This document shows, piece after piece, positions 8,462-17,057 of a stretch of 64,000 bases of DNA. Location: positions 62,001 to 126,000 of the forward strand of contig NZ_JAIEUI010000008.1 of the NCBI RefSeq assembly GCF_022234545.1. Reading direction: 5' to 3'. Source of the stretch: Paenibacillus piscarius. Lineage in GTDB: Bacteria > Bacillota > Bacilli > Paenibacillales > Paenibacillaceae. The notes below the pieces were generated by a model. The model was not told the origin of the DNA. It saw only the letters and a list, made by a program, of their open reading frames with translations, and searched no databases. Position 1 is the first letter of the stretch. Each line of letters begins with the position of its first letter. The translations under genes and the position numbers were made by a program.

Positions 8462-9298
8462 ATGAACAAGAAAATTGTAGGTGTATTCTATACCGAGCAT
8501 GAAGCCTCTCAGGCTATTGAAGACTTGAAGGCACGCGGGTTTCTGACAGAGGATATCTCAGTGATAGCGAGAAATAGACAGGATACCGAAGCGCTTACCG
8601 AGGAGACAGGAACGAAGGCACCTGAAGGACTGGCCTCAGGAGCGGCAACCGGCGGGATTCTTGGAGGGGTGACCGGACTGCTGGCAGGCATCGGTGCACT
8701 GGCGATTCCGGGCATCGGGCCGATTATCGCAGCGGGACCGATTGCGGCCACCTTAACAGGCGTTGCAGTTGGGGCCGGAACCGGCGGTCTGGTCGGCGGT
8801 CTGATCGGGCTGGGTATCCCGGAGGATGAGGCAGCGAGTTACGACAACTATGTAGACGAAGGCCGTATTCTGGTCATGGTCGATGCAGATAACAAGCGGG
8901 CAGATGATGTGTACACGGTATTCCGCAACCATAACTCGGCAAATGCCGACCGCTATATGAGTGATTCTATGCCGGCGGATAACACTACGGAGGCTCCCCG
9001 CAATCCGGTCACAGACGCTGTAGATGCCGCGTTCAACGGCTCGGGTCTTGAAGGCCGACATGATACAGGGCTGGATACGATGAATTCAGCTACCGAGCAT
9101 GATCTGCCGGACCGGAGAGCGGCGGAGGATATGAACCGTCCGGGGATGACCGGAGATGTGTACTCCGGCTCGCGGCACGGCATGGACCGGGTGCCGGACC
9201 ATAACGCGGACCGCAGGCTCACCGATGCGGAGGAAGAGCAGGAACGCCGCCGCAACGCGGCCAGACTTGAGGATATGCGGGGACGGCAGGGGCGGTAA
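8462..9298 (+). CDS. YflT-like general stress protein with hydrophilic tail
   Basis: The 278-residue product starts with a domain like the N-terminus of B. subtilis general stress protein YflT (GSP17M): KIVGVFYTEHEASQAIEDL, residues 3-21. A glycine-zipper hydrophobic stretch rich in GG, GAG and GIG repeats follows at 55-120, then a conserved segment (YDNYVDEGRILVMVDA). Residues 170-278 are low-complexity and strongly hydrophilic (rich in D, R, E and N), probably disordered. ATG at 8462 follows AGGAGG. No SigB-type promoter was convincing. The family responds to heat, salt and oxidative stress, but its molecular role is unknown. Confidence 0.82.
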   Translation: MNKKIVGVFYTEHEASQAIEDLKARGFLTEDISVIARNRQDTEALTEETGTKAPEGLASGAATGGILGGVTGLLAGIGALAIPGIGPIIAAGPIAATLTGVAVGAGTGGLVGGLIGLGIPEDEAASYDNYVDEGRILVMVDADNKRADDVYTVFRNHNSANADRYMSDSMPADNTTEAPRNPVTDAVDAAFNGSGLEGRHDTGLDTMNSATEHDLPDRRAAEDMNRPGMTGDVYSGSRHGMDRVPDHNADRRLTDAEEEQERRRNAARLEDMRGRQGR

Positions 9299-9373
9299 GC
9301 AGATAGCCCGCAGTTAGCAATGAAATGTTGAGCAGCCCCTGATGCAGCGGGCAGAATTAATAGTGTATACGAT

Positions 9374-9417
9374 AAAAACAGCCGGAACCCCCCGTATGCG
9401 GGTTTCCGGCTGTTTTT
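9374..9417. terminator. Bidirectional terminator
   Basis: AAAAACAGCCGGAACCC (9374-9390) pairs with GGGTTTCCGGCTGTTTTT (9400-9417), leaving A and T runs at the two ends, so it works in both directions. It lies between the convergent stress gene (ends 9298) and the EamA gene (ends 9437). Confidence 0.9.
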
Positions 9418-9436
9418 GTGTGTGACGCAGAGACCG

Positions 9437-10387
9437 TTACTCCTGCGGCAGAGCTTCTATGTTTGCTTTTTGCAGAACGGGGATGGCCGGTTTGGGCCTG
9501 CGTATTAGCTGCTTCAACGCCTTCGCATTCACAAGAACCGTTCCCGTGATAATCGTGATTACGCCAAGCAGGGTCATCCAGGTGACGGCTTCGTTATAGA
9601 ACAGGAAGCCTACCCCGACAGCAATCGGCGGAGAGATATACAGCCAGGTGGACGGGAAGACCGGGTTCGTCTTGGCAACAAGCCAGTAGAACAGAGTGTG
9701 CCCCACCATGGACCCGATGACGGTCAGATAGAGCAGAGAGCCGGCGGCCTGGAAGGACATCAGATAAGAAGGATGCAGCGGCTCCGAGAATAGGGACAGC
9801 AGGAACAGCAGCGCGCCGCCGTACATCATCTGGGCCGCATTCAACGCAATGGGGGAGACCCCGGTGAAGGCGGTGGTTACTTTTTTGGAATAGATCGCCC
9901 CGGCCGCATAACATAGCTCTCCAAGCAGTACGACGATGCAGCCGATCAGCCAGAGGGGAGTAACAGCAGCCGTAAGGCTGGGCAGCAGCAGAAGAAGCAC
10001 GCCGGTGAAGCCGATGATACAGCCGAGCAGCGAGGAGGCGGGCGCTTTTTGCCGCAGGAAGGCCATCTGCATCAGCAAAATCATCATCGGCCCGGTAGCG
10101 GACAGGACGGCGGCGAGCCCGGAGGATACATATTGTTCGGCCCAGTAGAGCGCAGAGAAGGTGCCGAAGGTCAGCGCGGCTCCCGTGAGCAGCATTTCCT
10201 TGCGCAGCAGCAGGGAGAAGCGGGCTTTGCCCCGCAGAACCATGAACAGGAACAGGACAGCTCCAGCCAGGAAAAAACGTAAGCCCGCAGAGAAGAACGG
10301 CGGCGCTCCGGCGTCTACGCCGATTTTGATGGCCAGGAAGGTGGTGCCGAAGATCAGACAGACCAGTGAATAAGCGAGCATAATCAT
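9437..10387 (-). CDS. EamA/DMT-superfamily transporter
   Basis: The product has 316 residues and about ten transmembrane helices in two EamA repeats; the second starts near residue 155. Typical family segments are visible: FFSAGLRFFLAGAVLF in the first repeat and LTVIGSMVGHTLFYWLVAKTNP in the second. Members export metabolites or amino acids. ATG at 10387 is preceded by AAGGGGA. It is divergent from a MocR-type regulator at 10561, a layout in which the regulator usually controls the transporter. Confidence 0.9.
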   Translation of the reverse strand: MIMLAYSLVCLIFGTTFLAIKIGVDAGAPPFFSAGLRFFLAGAVLFLFMVLRGKARFSLLLRKEMLLTGAALTFGTFSALYWAEQYVSSGLAAVLSATGPMMILLMQMAFLRQKAPASSLLGCIIGFTGVLLLLLPSLTAAVTPLWLIGCIVVLLGELCYAAGAIYSKKVTTAFTGVSPIALNAAQMMYGGALLFLLSLFSEPLHPSYLMSFQAAGSLLYLTVIGSMVGHTLFYWLVAKTNPVFPSTWLYISPPIAVGVGFLFYNEAVTWMTLLGVITIITGTVLVNAKALKQLIRRPKPAIPVLQKANIEALPQE

Positions 10388-10560
10388 GGTTGGTTTCCCC
10401 TTTGCGGTAGTTGTGTGGCGTTTGCCTTACAAGTAGTCTGTTAATCATAGCTGCATAGGCACAGAACAGATTGCAGATCATAGAACAGTTACCGGGCGGA
10501 ATGCGGTACAATAGCTGCATAACAGATTAGCTCGGGAAGCTGGAGAGGCGGGTAGAATAG

Positions 10561-12006
10561 ATGAGTAAAATAGCCGGAAGCGGGCAAAGCAATCCTTTGT
10601 TCCGTCAGATCTGTGAGTTCATGCTGAACCGGATGGCGCGCGGTGAATGGAAGGCACACGACAAGCTTCCTTCGGTCCGGGGGCTGGCAGAGGAGCTGGG
10701 GGTCCACCGGTTAACGGTGTTCAAGGCGTACCGGGCACTGACCGAGAACGGCAAGCTGTATGTCAGAGACAAATCCGGTTATTATGTAGCGCCCGGCAGC
10801 AGGCTGGAGCAGACGGATGAAGAAGAAGCGGCTGTGCCAGGTTACAGGGTCTCCAGCCCAATGTCTGACATCCAGCGGATGCCCGTCACGTATCAGTTCT
10901 CACAGGCGTTGATTGATCCGGGGCTGCTGCCGAACCTGTTTCTGTCCGATTATGTCAAAAAAGTATTCGACCTTTACCCGAAGGTCATGGGTACGTATTC
11001 CACCGTTCAGGGGGATGAGGAGCTGCGCAGCACGCTGAGCCGCCATTTCCAAGGTAAATATCAGCTTCAGTTATCTGCGCATGAGCTGCTGATTACTTCG
11101 GGTGCCCAGCAGGCCATCAACCTCATTGCCGGGATCATGCTGGGACCGATGGATGCAGTGCTGGTGGAGCGGCCTACGTATAGTGTGGCGCTGGATATTT
11201 TTCGCCGGGCTGGTGCGCGGCTGGTTGCGGTAGAGATCACCCCGCAGGGGTATGATCTGGCGGCGGTGGAGGAGCTGATGCGTAAGGTTAAGCCGAGGAT
11301 GTTCTATCTGAATCCTACGAATCATAATCCGACCGGATATACGGTGCCTGTGGAGCAGCGCAAGCTGCTGGTCGAGCTGGCGGAGCGCTACCGTTGTCTG
11401 CTGGTCGAGGATGACCCGTTCCGGGACATGTATTTCGGGGCGGAGCCGCCCCCGCCGATCTTCAGCTATGATACAGAGGGCTGGGTCATCTATATCAGCA
11501 GCTTCAGCAAATATGTCGCACCCGGCCTGCGGATCTGTGCGGTGGCCTGCCGGCATCCGTTCATGGACCGGCTGATCGCCGCCAAATCCCTGGCGGACAA
11601 CGGGACGCCGCTGCTGAATCAGAAGATCTTCCTGCACTACTACACCTCGCCGCGCCTGCAGCAGCATCTCGGCAAGCTGCGGATTGCCCTGCAGGTACAC
11701 AAAGAGCTGATGGAGGAGGCGCTTGCCGCTACCGGCTGGGAGTGGACAACGCCGCAGGGCGGGCTCAATCTGTGGGTGAAGCTGCCGGACAGTATCCCGG
11801 TAGATACACTGTTCGCCCGCTGCATGGAGCAGTCGGTCTCCTTCGTCCCCGGTGAACTCTGTGATCCGCAGGGGACGATGAAGTCCTGGCTGCGCCTCAG
11901 CTATTCCTTCGCGAGTGAAGCGCTGCTGCGCGAGGGGATGCAGCGGATGATTACCATTGCCAGGGAGATTGAGGCGGAGGGATGGAGCGGAAGAATGGGA
12001 GGGTAA
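10561..12006 (+). CDS. MocR-type GntR/aminotransferase regulator
   Basis: The protein has 481 residues. Residues 10-80 form a GntR winged helix (LPSVRGLAEELGVHRLTVFKAYRAL). Residues 110-470 form a fold-type I aminotransferase-like domain with the PLP Lys in SSFSKYVAPGLR and the cofactor-binding regions LITSGAQQAIN, NPTNHNPTGY and VEDDPFRDMY. MocR proteins sense PLP or amino-acid-PLP adducts and usually act on adjacent genes. The divergent EamA transporter is the obvious candidate target. ATG at 10561 has a loose GGAGAGG upstream. Confidence 0.92.
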   Translation: MSKIAGSGQSNPLFRQICEFMLNRMARGEWKAHDKLPSVRGLAEELGVHRLTVFKAYRALTENGKLYVRDKSGYYVAPGSRLEQTDEEEAAVPGYRVSSPMSDIQRMPVTYQFSQALIDPGLLPNLFLSDYVKKVFDLYPKVMGTYSTVQGDEELRSTLSRHFQGKYQLQLSAHELLITSGAQQAINLIAGIMLGPMDAVLVERPTYSVALDIFRRAGARLVAVEITPQGYDLAAVEELMRKVKPRMFYLNPTNHNPTGYTVPVEQRKLLVELAERYRCLLVEDDPFRDMYFGAEPPPPIFSYDTEGWVIYISSFSKYVAPGLRICAVACRHPFMDRLIAAKSLADNGTPLLNQKIFLHYYTSPRLQQHLGKLRIALQVHKELMEEALAATGWEWTTPQGGLNLWVKLPDSIPVDTLFARCMEQSVSFVPGELCDPQGTMKSWLRLSYSFASEALLREGMQRMITIAREIEAEGWSGRMGG

Positions 12007-12180
12007 TTTGTTGGAGGATGCTAGGGCAGCTAGAGTGGATAGAGGTAAGGCATTATTTTGCTGGCTCACCTTAGCGTGTGCAGGTTATCCGTGGATGGTT
12101 TGCTGAAAGGTCTTAGTTTGAACACTGGCAGAGCAACCTTTCTTTGTCAATCCCGTCTGGAGTGTAAGGAGGGGATTGCA

Positions 12181-12927
12181 ATGCTTGAGAGAAAAAATGT
12201 CCGAAGCGGGCTGCTTCTGATGCTCAGTGTGCTGGTGGTGTTCATGACTCTGCTGACGGTACGCCCACAGGTAACCTACGCTTGTTCCTGTGCAGTACCT
12301 TCATCGCCGGTTGAGGCAATGGAGAAGAGTACAGCGGTGTTTGAAGGTACAGTAACTTCAATGGAGAAGTCGTCTAAACTTGTGCAATCCAGCGGGGACC
12401 CGGTGTATGTCACCTTTCTGACGGGGGCGCACTGGAAGGGTGAAGTGGGGGAGCAGATCACGGTGAGTACAGCGCAGTCATCGGCAAGCTGCGGCTTTGA
12501 GTTCACCGAGGGGGAACGTTACCTGGTCTATGCCCGGGGCGGAGCAGAAGGAGCGAATGGAACAGGTGGAGCGGATGGCGGAGCAGGGGGCACAGAGGGG
12601 ACAAAAGGGGCAGATGGAAAGGCTAAGCTCACAGTCAGCCTGTGCAGCCGGACGACCTTGTACTCTAATGCACAGGAAGACCTGAATGAGCTGGGGGCCG
12701 GGATGTCCGTGGGCTCGCCCACAGAGCCGCCCGGAATCGCCGGCGACAATAGGACGGCAGCCCCTGCGGATGATCACGGGGCAGACTCAGATAATAATCC
12801 AACAACCGAGCCTGAAACCGCATCTGCACCTTGGCTGCTATACGCTGGAGCTGGAGCCGGAATCATAGTTCTTGGAGCCGCCGCACTGATTCTCCTGCGC
12901 CGGCGGTCGAACGGCTCGCGGAGATAA
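12181..12927 (+). CDS. Secreted, C-terminally anchored TIMP-like domain protein
   Basis: The start is ATG at 12181, 8 bases after AAGGAGG; an upstream in-frame ATG has no ribosome site. A signal peptide (residues 1-33) leads into YACSCAVPSS, so the mature N-terminus begins with Cys-X-Cys as in TIMP/netrin-type domains. The domain continues through VFEGTVTSMEK, HWKGEVGE, ASCGFEFTEGERYLVYARG and LCSRTTLYSNAQEDL. A Gly/Ala/Thr-rich low-complexity loop of about 30 residues interrupts it near 120-150. The protein ends in a transmembrane helix (near 218-240) and a basic tail (LLRRRS). Function is unknown; the disulfide-rich fold is inferred from Cys placement. Confidence 0.75.
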   Translation: MLERKNVRSGLLLMLSVLVVFMTLLTVRPQVTYACSCAVPSSPVEAMEKSTAVFEGTVTSMEKSSKLVQSSGDPVYVTFLTGAHWKGEVGEQITVSTAQSSASCGFEFTEGERYLVYARGGAEGANGTGGADGGAGGTEGTKGADGKAKLTVSLCSRTTLYSNAQEDLNELGAGMSVGSPTEPPGIAGDNRTAAPADDHGADSDNNPTTEPETASAPWLLYAGAGAGIIVLGAAALILLRRRSNGSRR

Positions 12928-12992
12928 TGCGGAGATGGCGGGCGGAGGTCGGCTGGCGCTGATTGTTGCGGATTGGCGCCATCGCAAGTCTA

Positions 12993-13173
12993 TCCGGACT
13001 ACAGGGCGCTTATTTCGACCAAATAACCTGATTATTGGACACTCGCGGACACACAGGACCTTATGTTCCGATTCAGCCGCTGCTGAGGCCGATTTGGCTG
13101 AGAATAAGGGCTTCCCAGTCCGCAAAGGAGAGAAAAAGGTGGTTTTTAGCCGAATAAGCGCATTACAGTCCGG
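12993..13173. repeat. Four-box intergenic element, copy A
   Basis: The 12928-13311 gap holds four related boxes of about 22 bp: forward at 12993-13017 and 13045-13070 (pattern CGGAC-acAGG-cCTTAT), then inverted at 13102-13123 and 13152-13173 (pattern GAATAAG-gC-AGTCCG). The forward-forward-inverted-inverted order could fold into one long cruciform or RNA hairpin. The same layout occurs at 59496-59675. A short frame runs through it (12935-13210) but lacks a ribosome site and family likeness, so I treat the stretch as non-coding. Confidence 0.6.
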
Positions 13174-13304
13174 TGGGGAGCATCAGCCACTGTATCTCGC
13201 CACCATGTAAACAAAGAACTAACCAATCCAATACATGCAGCATACGTGTGCAGCGCTAATAGGCAGCTTCTAACCAACAGACCTCCACATGCGAGCCGCA
13301 CGGC

Positions 13305-13348
13305 ATCAAAAAAGGGGGAGTTATAGCGATCAGCTATAACTCCCCCTT
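13305..13348 (-). terminator. Rho-independent terminator of the STM4011-4015/cysC operon
   Basis: AAGGGGGAGTTATAGC and GCTATAACTCCCCCTT form a perfect 16-bp stem (13312-13327 with 13333-13348). On the minus strand six T follow. It lies 85 bases past the stop of the APS kinase gene and marks the end of that operon. Confidence 0.92.
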
Positions 13349-13433
13349 CCTAATTGTCTACCGCATTCACATTGTATTCGCCTCGCATCCACGCCGCATT
13401 CGCGAGGAATCCCCCGCGCTGAGCGATAAACTG

Positions 13434-13991
13434 TCACATCGGATACAGCCGATGCTCCGTCAGCCAGCTTATCAGCTCTTCTATGCATTCCTCCGGTGTC
13501 TGTTCCGCCGTATAAAGCGTCAGCTCCGGGTCAGCCGGAGCTTCATAGGGATCGGAGATTCCGGTGAAGGCCGGAATCTCCCTGGAGCGGGCCTTGGCGT
13601 ACAGCCCTTTGACATCCCGCGCTTCGCAGACGGGGAGCGGGCAGTCGACATAGACCTCCACGAAGCCCGGCAGCGCCTGCCGGGCATAGCTGCGCATCTC
13701 AGCATAAGGACTGATCACCGAGACTATAGTGATCACGCCATGCCGGTTCAGCATCCCGGCAAGGTAGACCGCCCGGCGGATGTTCTCGAACCGGTCCTCG
13801 CGGCTGAAGCCGAGTCCCCGGCCCAGATTGCGCCGCAGCACATCGCCGTCCAGCCATTCCACCGCCTGCCCCTGCTCCCGGAGCCGGTCCGTAAGTAAGG
13901 CGGCAAGCGTGGATTTGCCCGCCCCGGACAGACCGGTGAGCCATATCGTTAACCCGGCAGAGGTGTTACGTGCCTGTACCTGATCATTCAT
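13434..13991 (-). CDS. cysC: Adenylylsulfate (APS) kinase
   Basis: This 185-residue protein has all APS kinase motifs: P-loop GLSGAGKST (residues 20-28), LDGDVLR (48-54), the APS-binding LGFSREDRFENIRR, ISPYAEMR, and the ARDVKGLYAKAR and FTGISDPYEAP segments. It should phosphorylate APS at the 3' position to give PAPS. No ATP sulfurylase, PAPS reductase or sulfotransferase gene is in the window. Its start overlaps the stop of the STM4011-type radical SAM gene by four bases (ATGA), which ties it to that operon rather than to sulfate assimilation. It is the last gene before the terminator. Confidence 0.93.
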   Translation of the reverse strand: MNDQVQARNTSAGLTIWLTGLSGAGKSTLAALLTDRLREQGQAVEWLDGDVLRRNLGRGLGFSREDRFENIRRAVYLAGMLNRHGVITIVSVISPYAEMRSYARQALPGFVEVYVDCPLPVCEARDVKGLYAKARSREIPAFTGISDPYEAPADPELTLYTAEQTPEECIEELISWLTEHRLYPM

Positions 13992-14860
13992 AGCGCTGTC
14001 CTCCCCGCACCATAAGGTATCCGCTCCAGCAGACCGGAGCCGTAGACCTGCTCCAGACCCAGCTCCGGCATATGGATGTAGCCGATGTAGCAGTCGCAGA
14101 CCTTCATGCGGCAGCTCCGCTCAGCGGCCAGGCCCTCCAGCCCGTCGCGGTACAGGTTGCCGATCACCGCCCGGTCCTTATAGCAGCGCTTCACCAGGCC
14201 GGGGCCCTGCACGTAGAAGACGCTGCTCCCGGCATTACAGCGCGCGCCGAGACTGTCGTAGTCTACCGCATTAATCTGGAAGTGCGGATCAATGCCGCTA
14301 AGGAAGGTGATATCTTCAGCAGTGTAATAATCCGGCCTGTCCTTGAAGGCGTTCACCCACAGGTAGACCTCCTCCGGCAAGGCCGCGCGCAGCGAGCCAA
14401 TAGCCGGGAAAGCACTGCGAATCCCCACACTCCCCACGCTAAAAGGAATTCCTCGCCGGTACACCTCCATACACTGGGCCAGAAACCGCTCTTCGCTGAC
14501 CTGGCCCGGGTGATAGGTCGCCCAGAAGGCGGCTTTGGCCGGGTTCAGCTTGCTGGTGAAGTCCAAACGGGCCGACAGATTGGTCTGGATGGCGACCTTG
14601 TCCACATGGTCCAGATGGGAGAGGGTGACCATCGTCTCCCGGTACCAGCGGTGAATCAACCCTTCACCGTAGGGGTTGAAGAAAATGGACAGCCGGTGCC
14701 CTGCCTCCCCCTGCGCCTTGACCCACTCCACGAAGGCGGCAAGCTGTTCGCGGTCCTTGGCGAGGGTGGCGGCGCTGTCTTTGGTTTTGCCGAAAGGGCA
14801 GTAAGGACAGTCATAATTGCAGGAAGAGAGGGAGCCGCGGTAGTAGAGAACCGCCTTCAT
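13988..14860 (-). CDS. STM4011-family radical SAM protein
   Basis: The 290-residue product has the radical SAM cluster motif CNYDCPYC near residues 14-21 (Cys 14, 18, 21), followed by an AdoMet-domain barrel. The C-terminal region has more cysteines (ARCNAG, VKRCYKD, SCRMKVCDC), which could bind an auxiliary iron-sulfur cluster. I recognise it as the family named after Salmonella STM4011. Its start overlaps the STM4012 stop, and its stop overlaps the cysC start, both as ATGA. Substrate and product are unknown; the neighbours suggest one step of a multi-enzyme modification pathway. Confidence 0.85.
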   Translation of the reverse strand: MKAVLYYRGSLSSCNYDCPYCPFGKTKDSAATLAKDREQLAAFVEWVKAQGEAGHRLSIFFNPYGEGLIHRWYRETMVTLSHLDHVDKVAIQTNLSARLDFTSKLNPAKAAFWATYHPGQVSEERFLAQCMEVYRRGIPFSVGSVGIRSAFPAIGSLRAALPEEVYLWVNAFKDRPDYYTAEDITFLSGIDPHFQINAVDYDSLGARCNAGSSVFYVQGPGLVKRCYKDRAVIGNLYRDGLEGLAAERSCRMKVCDCYIGYIHMPELGLEQVYGSGLLERIPYGAGRTAL

Positions 14861-16242
14861 GGCAGGACGAATTCCTTCATCTGCTCCCGGATCTCGCCGG
14901 AGATGAACCAGTCGCCGATGGAATCGGAGTAGCCGAGACCGTCCGCGCTCAGCCGCAGGATGCCCTCATCATCCGTGGCGAAGCCGCTCTGCACCAGCAG
15001 GCCCAGCTCGGGATGATCCGCCCACAGCGAAGTCCCGAACCGCTCGTTGTAGTCTGAAATCGCCAGTCCTTCACTGTGCAGGATAGCCTTGAGGATGAAC
15101 CGCCGTTTCTGCTCTGCCAGGCTCAGTACAATGCCATAGTCGGCGGTGTCATAACGCTCCGCTGCCACATAATCCGCGATAATGCTCTCCGTCGCCCGGC
15201 GGCTGACACCGTAGCGGGAGGCATAATGCACATTCCGGGTGTAGGAGCGTGCGCCGCAGCCGAGGCCGACCATCCCTTCCTCCTGGCAGCTGTAATCCAG
15301 AATGGCTTTACCGCTGCCCGCATCCGCCTTGGCGAATCGGCGCATCGAGTATTGGCGGTAGCCATGCTGTGCCAGCACTTCACGTGCCGCTTCGTAACAT
15401 TCATGACGGATATCGAGCTGGTCCGCCAGATCGCCCGGCTTCACAATCGTGTGCTCCCGGGTGTAGAGCGGATAGAGGAAGATCTCCTCAGGATCATGCG
15501 CCAGCGCCTGCTTCAGTGAATAAAGCCAGGAGTCCACCGTCTGCCCGGGAAGCCCGTAGATCAGATCCAGATTCAGAATGGGAAAATCATACTTGCCCAG
15601 CAGCTCCAGCGCACGGTACACCACCTCCGGGTCCTGCGGCCGGTAGATGGCGGCCGACTCGGCGGCCACGAAGCTCTGGATGCCCATGCTGACCCGGTCC
15701 ACGGTATGCTCCTTCAGAATCGACAGCTTTTCTTCGGTCAGCGTCTCCGGTGAGGTCTCGACGGAAATGGAGACCGTGCTGAGGTCCACGCCCATAATGT
15801 CCGTAGCGATGCTGAATAACCGTCTAAGCTGCTCAGGCGCGAGCAGACTTGGCGTTCCGCCGCCGACCGCGAAGCGCGCGTAAGGCTTGTGTCCGGTGAA
15901 GGCCGCCCACTGCCGGGCCTGCCGTTCCAGCGCATCCACGTATTCGGCGTGGACATTCGCTCTTTTGTCGGGCAGCGTGAACAGGTTGCAGAAGCCGCAG
16001 CGTGCGCCGCAGAAGGGAATATGCATATACAGAAAAAAGCTCTCCGCAGGCTCATCCCGCCACAGCTCTTCGAGCGAAAGAGGCGGATCGAGCTTGCGGT
16101 AAGCGGTTTTGTGCGGATAAGAATAGAGATAATTGCGGTAAGGATGGGCCGTAATCTGCTCCGTCCACTGCTGAAGCTCCCCTGAAGAGAAGGGAGGCGG
16201 TCCGTCTTGGTTCGTGTGATGCGGTTGCCGGATGGACGTCAT
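14857..16242 (-). CDS. STM4012-family radical SAM protein (HemN-like)
   Basis: The product has 461 residues. CGARCGFC at 78-85 is the CxxxCxxC motif of coproporphyrinogen-dehydrogenase-like radical SAM enzymes, preceded by LYMHIPFC and followed by GGGTPS near 126-131, VDRVSMGIQSF and LIYGLPGQT. The C-terminal 130 residues resemble the HemN-type accessory domain. The local operon argues against heme synthesis, and the family is known from STM4011-4015 loci. ATG at 16242 follows AAAGGAGAACGT. HemN-like proteins include methyltransferases and cyclases, so the chemistry cannot be fixed here. Confidence 0.85.
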   Translation of the reverse strand: MTSIRQPHHTNQDGPPPFSSGELQQWTEQITAHPYRNYLYSYPHKTAYRKLDPPLSLEELWRDEPAESFFLYMHIPFCGARCGFCNLFTLPDKRANVHAEYVDALERQARQWAAFTGHKPYARFAVGGGTPSLLAPEQLRRLFSIATDIMGVDLSTVSISVETSPETLTEEKLSILKEHTVDRVSMGIQSFVAAESAAIYRPQDPEVVYRALELLGKYDFPILNLDLIYGLPGQTVDSWLYSLKQALAHDPEEIFLYPLYTREHTIVKPGDLADQLDIRHECYEAAREVLAQHGYRQYSMRRFAKADAGSGKAILDYSCQEEGMVGLGCGARSYTRNVHYASRYGVSRRATESIIADYVAAERYDTADYGIVLSLAEQKRRFILKAILHSEGLAISDYNERFGTSLWADHPELGLLVQSGFATDDEGILRLSADGLGYSDSIGDWFISGEIREQMKEFVLP

Positions 16243-16271
16243 ACGTTCTCCTTTCTTTTGCAGGTGATAGA

Positions 16272-17057
16272 TTATAAGAAAAATTCGCGGTAAGGCACAT
16301 TCCAGACCGTCTCATGAGCCAGCCGGTGGCCCTGGTAGCCGTCTTCGCCGTACGCCGTGCCGTGGTCGGAGAAGGCCAGGCAGAAGACCGGGTTACCTCG
16401 CTCGCGGAACGCATCGAACAGACGCCCCAGCTCCCCGTCAGCATAACGCAGCGCAGCGCGCTGGCTGTCCACTGAATCCTTGCGGGCCCCCGGCAGGAAC
16501 ATATGGTTCGGGCCGTGGATCGCCGAGACATTCAGGAACAGGAACAGCCGCTGGTCCAGCGGTGTGTTGCCGAGCAGCTTAAGCGCGTGATTCACCTGAT
16601 GCTCGGTGGAGCGCGGATTCGTCACCCCGAAGGTCATCCGCCAGTAGCTGTGCTGGAAGTAGCCGGGGAGGACGCGGGCGAGGGGCACTTTTTTGGTGAA
16701 AAAGATGACGCCCCCGATACACACCGTCTGATACCCCGCCGCCGCCAGCCCCGACACCATATCGGGCGTATCGAACAGCCAAGTGTGAGGATGGGTCTTC
16801 AGTCCGGTATTCCGCGAATGGAACAGCCGCACATGCTCAGCCTTATTTGTGTTAGCCGGAGTGGGCAGGAAGCCGCCAAAGAAGGCGTGATGGGCCGCAT
16901 ACGTGAAGCTCCCGGGGGTATGCCGCTTCTCCCAGGAGCCGCTGCCGCACAGATTCGGACAGTTCGCCTCCTCCAGCACAGCTGCATCATAGCGCAAGGT
17001 ATCGAGTGTGATCATTAAGATATCGTGGGTGCCAACGATGGCATTCATATCGGTCAT
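16272..17057 (-). CDS. STM4013/SEN3800-family alkaline-phosphatase-superfamily hydrolase
   Basis: The protein has 261 residues from ATG 17057, which overlaps the STM4014 stop as ATGA and has GGGAGGAA upstream; a frame opening at 17096 is possible but less likely. The metal-binding first strand ILMITLDTLRYDA (near 13-25), a Thr/Ser-rich nucleophile region TPGSFTYAAHH (47-57), SAIHGPNH, and the distal metal ligands in FSDHGTAYGEDGYQGHR are those of sulfatase/phosphatase-like enzymes. The CxPxR/SxPxR formylglycine motif of true sulfatases is absent. A phosphatase, phosphodiesterase or phosphotransferase role is therefore more likely than sulfatase. No signal peptide, so it acts in the cytoplasm. 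Confidence 0.85.
   Translation of the reverse strand: MTDMNAIVGTHDILMITLDTLRYDAAVLEEANCPNLCGSGSWEKRHTPGSFTYAAHHAFFGGFLPTPANTNKAEHVRLFHSRNTGLKTHPHTWLFDTPDMVSGLAAAGYQTVCIGGVIFFTKKVPLARVLPGYFQHSYWRMTFGVTNPRSTEHQVNHALKLLGNTPLDQRLFLFLNVSAIHGPNHMFLPGARKDSVDSQRAALRYADGELGRLFDAFRERGNPVFCLAFSDHGTAYGEDGYQGHRLAHETVWNVPYREFFL

Noticed and set aside
12935..13210. A 91-codon frame after the TIMP-like gene
   Set aside because: No ribosome site, no family likeness, and it runs through the inverted-repeat element.
14857..16242. Oxygen-independent coproporphyrinogen oxidase (HemN)
   Set aside because: The motif is HemN-like, but the operon and flanking families identify it as the STM4012 type.
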